Origin: Chrysomallon squamiferum
Taxonomy: Eukaryota; Mollusca; Gastropoda; Neomphalida; Peltospiridae
Assembly (NCBI GenBank): GCA_012295275.1
Contig: CM022674.1
Coordinates: forward strand, 7,155,436 to 7,166,435
Reading direction: 5' to 3'
Length of the DNA: 11,000 bases
How positions within the stretch are numbered: position 1 is the stretch's first letter; each line of letters starts with the position of its first letter. Positions 8,199 through 11,000 of the stretch are shown here, piece after piece. A program made the translations under genes and the position numbers. A model generated the notes under the pieces. It ran no database searches. It was given only the letters and a program-made list of their open reading frames with translations, and was not told the origin of the DNA.

Positions 8199-8216
8199 CA
8201 TGACCATTGTGAAGTG
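8199..8216 (+). CDS. Candidate 18-nt microexon in intron I-J (speculative)
   Basis: GAATTTTCAG ends at 8198 and GTAGAA follows at 8217. The 18 bases encode HDHCEV in phase 0, matching the phase-0 junction between exons I and J, so inclusion would keep the frame. It lies in an intron with a weak donor, where an extra small exon could be missed. The DHC string resembles the LDHC found at this place in vertebrate KIF1B, but the following GTG GAT AAC of exon J already supplies that position, so chance similarity is likely. Confidence 0.15.
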
Positions 8217-8425
8217 GTAGAAATATATTTTGTAACTGGTTTTCAGTTGTACCATAGAGTTTGTTATTTTTGTTTTCTTCAATAGTAAGAATACAAAATA
8301 AAAGACATTTCTATTTTAAATTAAAAAATAAATGACTTGTTTCAAAGTTAGAACTAAGTTTTTTTGGACTGTATTATTAAGAATGATTGTATTAATTATT
8401 ATAATTTTTTTTTTTATTATTCAAG

Positions 8426-8511
8426 GTGGATAACTCTGCCCAGCCAGCATGTATTACAAAAGATCTCACTCTTATAGTTCACTCGAGAGACACAAAAATC
8501 TCAGCACCAAG
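8426..8511 (+). CDS. unc-104: KIF1/Unc-104 exon J: QPACITKDLTLIVHSRD
   Basis: The acceptor is TTCAAG ending at 8425 and the donor is GTATTT at 8512. It reads in phase 0: VDNSAQPACITKDL, TLIVHSRDTKISAP, leaving AG. KIF1B has QPAVITKD, MVFYSRDAKISPPR, so the family assignment is clear. In vertebrates the next residues are a basic SLRSLFG-type stretch followed by SNRVTG. Here the AG would give Ser if joined directly to exon K (T AAT CGT). The donor GTATTT is moderate, and the reading frame would otherwise run into TTTG/TTTA repeat. Confidence 0.94.
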
Positions 8512-8517
8512 GTATTT

Positions 8518-8605
8518 CTATTTGTTTGTTTGTTTGTTTATTTGTTTGTTTGTTTATTTATTTATTTTTTTTTTTTTTTTTTTTGTTAAAGTTAATTTTA
8601 ATTGT

Positions 8606-8641
<36 letters not shown>

Positions 8642-8660
8642 TGGTTATTTGTTTCACCCT
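8518..8660. repeat. (TTTG)n, (TTTA)n and poly-T tract
   Basis: TTTG units, a TTTA run, a T run of about 20 (about 8564-8584), then a clean TTTA run (about 8606-8642). More degenerate TTTA sequence continues to about 8810. Confidence 0.92.
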
Positions 8661-9600
8661 TTATTTTTATGTTTATTTATTTACTTATTTTTTTAATTTA
8701 TTATTTACTTAGTCCATTTCATTTCTGTTCCTTTTTTTATTTTCTGTTTTCTTACTTTATTTAGTTAACATTACTAATTTATCAGTTTTTTTTATTTATT
8801 TATTTGATATATCTCATAGCTCTTGCATGAAAGAATAATCCTCCTCTGTATGTCAGTTAAGTGATTGTCCCATTCTAACCAGCTCTCTAAAACCAGTTTA
8901 TCTAAGACTATAGTACATTCTTTGTCTAATAAAACATGTATGTAAAGCATTCCTTGTTATAATAAGTGAAAGTTGGCATTGTGCTGGTGTGTGTGGCTTT
9001 TCTTCCTCATCAAATATTGTCATTCTGGAAAAAAAACTAAATAAATTTTAAAAGTATTTAACTATTAATGTTAATATGCAAACAGTGTGGTTTAAATAAA
9101 CATTTAAAATTTTTATTCTTTTTATTTAATATTTTTTAAATTGGTATTGTTATTGAGGTGCTTCATTTTTAATTTGGAATAAATTTTATAGCAAAAAACC
9201 CCCAAAATTAACTTATTATGAATCAGTAATGTAATATATTTAAAAAAATATTTATGTAGTTTAATTACTATGTTGTTTGTTTGGTGAAGTAATTATATGC
9301 ATTTCAAAACACAAAAATCGTTTATTATATTTTTAGATTTTTCATACTTTTTAAAATTTAATATAACATTTTGTCTAAAACTACAACCAAAAATTATTTT
9401 TTTACTTCATTTGGCAACAAGCATATGCTGTTTTCTATACATGTTATGCTATTAGCTACAATCACATGACTAAGATAGCCAATAAAAAATCATTTTATTA
9501 AATGTTAACTGCATGTTAGATCTGCTACAGTTGTGTTGATTGGTGTAACACACTTTGCTAGTAGAGATTATTACTGCACTCATTCAGAAGAATTCATCAA

Positions 9601-9860
9601 TCTGTCTGTCATTCTTCCATCCAAACATCCATCATTCCACTCAGTTCATCATCCCAACTAACGAACATTGCTAATTCTCTGTTTATCTATCTATCAATTC
9701 TTCTATCAATCCTTTAATCCTTCTATCAATCCATCTGTCAATCTTGTTATCCAAACATCCATCATTCTACTCAGATCATCATCCCAACTACCAAACATTG
9801 TCTTGTTAATTCTGTTTTTATCTATCATTTAATCCTTTTATCAATCCAAGGATCCATCTT
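9601..9860. repeat. Tandem duplication, about 130-bp unit, two copies
   Basis: CCAAACATCCATCATTC occurs at 9621 and 9751, and ATCCCAACTA occurs at 9651 and 9781, both 130 bases apart. Each copy also shares TTAATTCT or CTAATTCT followed by TTATCTATC, and CTTT-AATCC-TTCTATCAATCC. The second copy is somewhat shortened in its TCTATCAAT part (115-base spacing there). The unit contains many TCTATC/ATCCATC submotifs. Confidence 0.85.
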
Positions 9861-9908
9861 TCTGTACATAGGTCAGTCCATATTCTTTCCCCATCTGTAC
9901 ATTTGTTA

Positions 9909-10022
9909 GTGTGTGTGTGTATATATATATACACATACATAAATACATATATATATATATACACACACAAACACACACACACACATATTCATACATACAT
10001 CCATACATAAATACATACATAT
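9909..10022. repeat. Compound (GT)n(TA)n(CA)n and ACAT-rich microsatellite
   Basis: GT units (9909-9920), TA units (9920-9931), CA units, TA units again (about 9948-9961), CA units (about 9961-9985), then CATA units. A perfect 20-base palindrome occupies 9916-9935. The open frames crossing it are low-complexity artefacts. Confidence 0.93.
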
Positions 10023-10432
10023 AGTCACTACTCTGTCTATCCATATTTCAGTACATTGTTTTGGAATTTATTTATCAGTCTTTCCTCTCGTCATTTATCC
10101 ATTTCACATTGGTTCCATCCATCGTCTTTAATTTCTCCTTTTCAGTTATACTCAGTACATTGTGCATTCGGTATTTGTCCTTTCTTTCTTTTTTCCTTCC
10201 TTCCAGCTGTCTGTGTTTCCAATTGTATGCCTGTTTTTCTGTTGCTAAAAGCTTTCTTGTGAAAAATGTTTGGCAGATTGCTGAAACCCTGTCCCATTTG
10301 TGAAAATGTCTGTAACTGTCAGTTAAATATATATATACAGAGCTATTTTTAAAAAAATAGAAAAAGAAAGAACAGGGAGGTAATATCTTGGGTTGTGGGA
10401 ATTAGTGGAACTCTCCTGTATAGTGAGATATA

Positions 10433-10540
10433 TTTGGTGGTGGTGGTGGTCATGTGACTCAGTGCAAAGTGCTTGTGACCAATCAGCAGGTTGTGCAGAC
10501 ACACCCTGACTGGCAAGTTCTTCATGTAACACAGTGTGTA
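10433..10540 (+). mobile_element. Possible degenerate tRNA-derived SINE remnant
   Basis: After a GGT run the sequence CATGTGACTCAGTGCAAAG, GTGCTTGTGACCAATCAGCAG and GGTTGTG has the order of a tRNA-related SINE head: an A-box-like TGACTCAGTG and a B-box-like region starting GGTT about 35 bases later. The B box is poor (GGTTGTGCAGAC against GGTTCGANNCC). It is followed by ACTGGCAAG-type sequence, and a related piece lies inverted at 10904-10960. No poly-A tail or target-site duplication was identified. This is a resemblance only. Confidence 0.3.
10509..10532. repeat. Left arm of an inverted repeat (partner 10904-10927)
   Basis: The 24 bases starting ACTGGCAAGTTCTTC match the reverse complement of 10904-10927 at 23 of 24 positions. 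The arms are separated by 371 bases. Weaker similarity extends from the ACTGGC end toward the TCTG/TTTG region. Confidence 0.88.
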
Positions 10541-10752
10541 TTTTCAAAGTTACACTGACAATTTGAAGTCATATCATTTGTTTCTGCCATAACAATCATG
10601 CATGAACTATCTAGATAAAAACAATTCTTAAAATGTATTGTACTGTATTGTATTTGAATTATTACAAAATACTTTATGTAAATTTTAATCTATCAGTCTA
10701 TATTTACATCATGTTTTAACATTCAGTATCTTCAGTTAATTTATATTGAGAG

Positions 10753-10775
10753 AGATATATATATATATACACATA
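10753..10775. repeat. Short (TA)n and TACACA tract
   Basis: GAGAGATATATATATATATACACATATACACAT is a short purine-pyrimidine dinucleotide stretch in the intron. A similar small ATATATATA lies at about 10327. Confidence 0.8.
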
Positions 10776-10903
10776 TACACATCTTTCTTAGCAATTTAAA
10801 ATGAATAACTATATTAAAAAGTCCTTTAAAATTTAAATTAACATAATTATTATAATAATAATAAATATATAAATTTGTTTCTCATTTTCTGATTTTTTTA
10901 CAT

Positions 10904-10927
10904 GTGTTACATGAAGGACTTGCCAGT
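10904..10927. repeat. Right arm of an inverted repeat (partner 10509-10532)
   Basis: GTGTTACATGAAGGACTTGC and the following CAGT are the reverse complement of the left arm with one G/A difference. It lies 34 bases upstream of the ACTAAT branch-point candidate of exon K. Confidence 0.88.
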
Positions 10928-10990
10928 TGTACTGTGTTTGTTGATCTGGTGGTGTTGTGAACTAATTCATTCTTTTGTTTGTCAAACCAG

Positions 10991-11000
10991 TAATCGTTTC
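10991..11000 (+). CDS. unc-104: KIF1/Unc-104 exon K, first 10 bases (partial at window end)
   Basis: A pyrimidine-rich tract and ACCAG end at 10990, with ACTAAT at 10961-10966 about 25 bases upstream. Exon J leaves AG, so the first codon is AGT (Ser), then AAT CGT TTC (Asn, Arg, Phe). Vertebrate KIF1A/KIF1B have SNRVTG at the corresponding place, so S-N-R at a matching phase-2 junction supports this being the next shared exon. Only four codons are visible, so the call is tentative. Confidence 0.6.

Larger units (their letters stand above)
7962..8425 (+). other. Intron I-J
   Basis: Weak GTTATT donor at 7962 and TTATTATTCAAG acceptor ending at 8425 (AAG, less common than CAG). It contains an AAT/AGT microsatellite and otherwise plain AT-rich sequence, with one possible microexon at 8199-8216. 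Confidence 0.8.
8512..10990 (+). other. Long intron J-K (about 2.5 kb)
   Basis: GTATTT donor at 8512 and TTTGTTTGTCAAACCAG acceptor ending at 10990. From 5' to 3': TTTG/TTTA repeat (8518-8810), AT-rich unique sequence in which I see nothing (8820-9590), a 130-bp tandem duplication, a GT/TA/CA compound tract, pyrimidine-rich sequence (10040-10230), and a pair of inverted copies of a short element (10433-10540 and 10904-10960). An ACTAAT motif at 10961-10966 is a suitable branch point. I found no convincing exon for the SLRSLFG-like segment of vertebrate KIF1 in this interval. Confidence 0.78.

Noticed and set aside
8426-8764. 112-residue open frame beginning in exon J
   Set aside because: Only the first 86 bases are exon; the rest is TTTG/TTTA repeat giving Leu/Phe/Tyr runs.
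8870-8900. Possible exon after TTCTAACCAG giving SSLKP, faintly like the SLKSLF segment of Unc-104
   Set aside because: The frame meets TAG soon after, and no donor in the required phase is present.
9841-10303. Open frames over the GT/TA/CA tract and the pyrimidine-rich stretch
   Set aside because: Low-complexity composition, no similarity to KIF1 or another family, and no suitable phase-2/phase-2 splice pair found.

Overview
This is a very AT-rich animal nuclear window. It carries the internal part of one spliced gene on the plus strand, a kinesin-3 motor of the KIF1A/KIF1B/Unc-104 family. Ten complete exons and the first 10 bases of an eleventh can be placed by GT/AG sites, continuous reading phase and protein similarity recalled from the family. 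Joined, they total 1,158 nt, exactly 386 codons with no stop. The motor, FHA and C-terminal PH domains are outside the window. What is present is the conserved tail region: a block with [18 protein letters not shown], then [84 protein letters not shown] and ITKD. No bacterial, viral or mobile coding gene was seen.

Layout: partial intron (1-125); exon A 126-255; exon B 736-910; exon C 1553-1643; exon D 2347-2471; exon E 2965-3060; long intron 3061-5916; exon F 5917-5988; exon G 6702-6853; exon H 7231-7336; exon I 7847-7961; exon J 8426-8511; long intron 8512-10990; start of exon K 10991-11000. Exon letters are local to this window. Introns are mostly ATT, TTTA, AAT and dinucleotide microsatellites, so nearly every long open frame in them is a low-complexity artefact.

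The organism is most likely a lophotrochozoan such as a mollusc. I infer this from the single KIF1-like protein with vertebrate-like tail sequence, short AT-rich introns, very abundant trinucleotide microsatellites and a possible tRNA-SINE remnant. This is an impression, not a proof.

The most interesting structure is in the intron after exon E. The 3' end of that exon together with its 5' splice site has been copied in tandem into the intron, leaving at least five progressively decayed copies of the donor. Other points are a 48-nt phase-preserving candidate cassette exon (4202-4249), a weak donor followed by a candidate 18-nt microexon (8199-8216), a duplicated compound microsatellite (470-726), a 29-bp minisatellite (4403-4579), a 130-bp duplication (about 9601-9860), an inverted repeat pair (10509-10532 and 10904-10927), and recurrent ACTAAT branch-point-like motifs.
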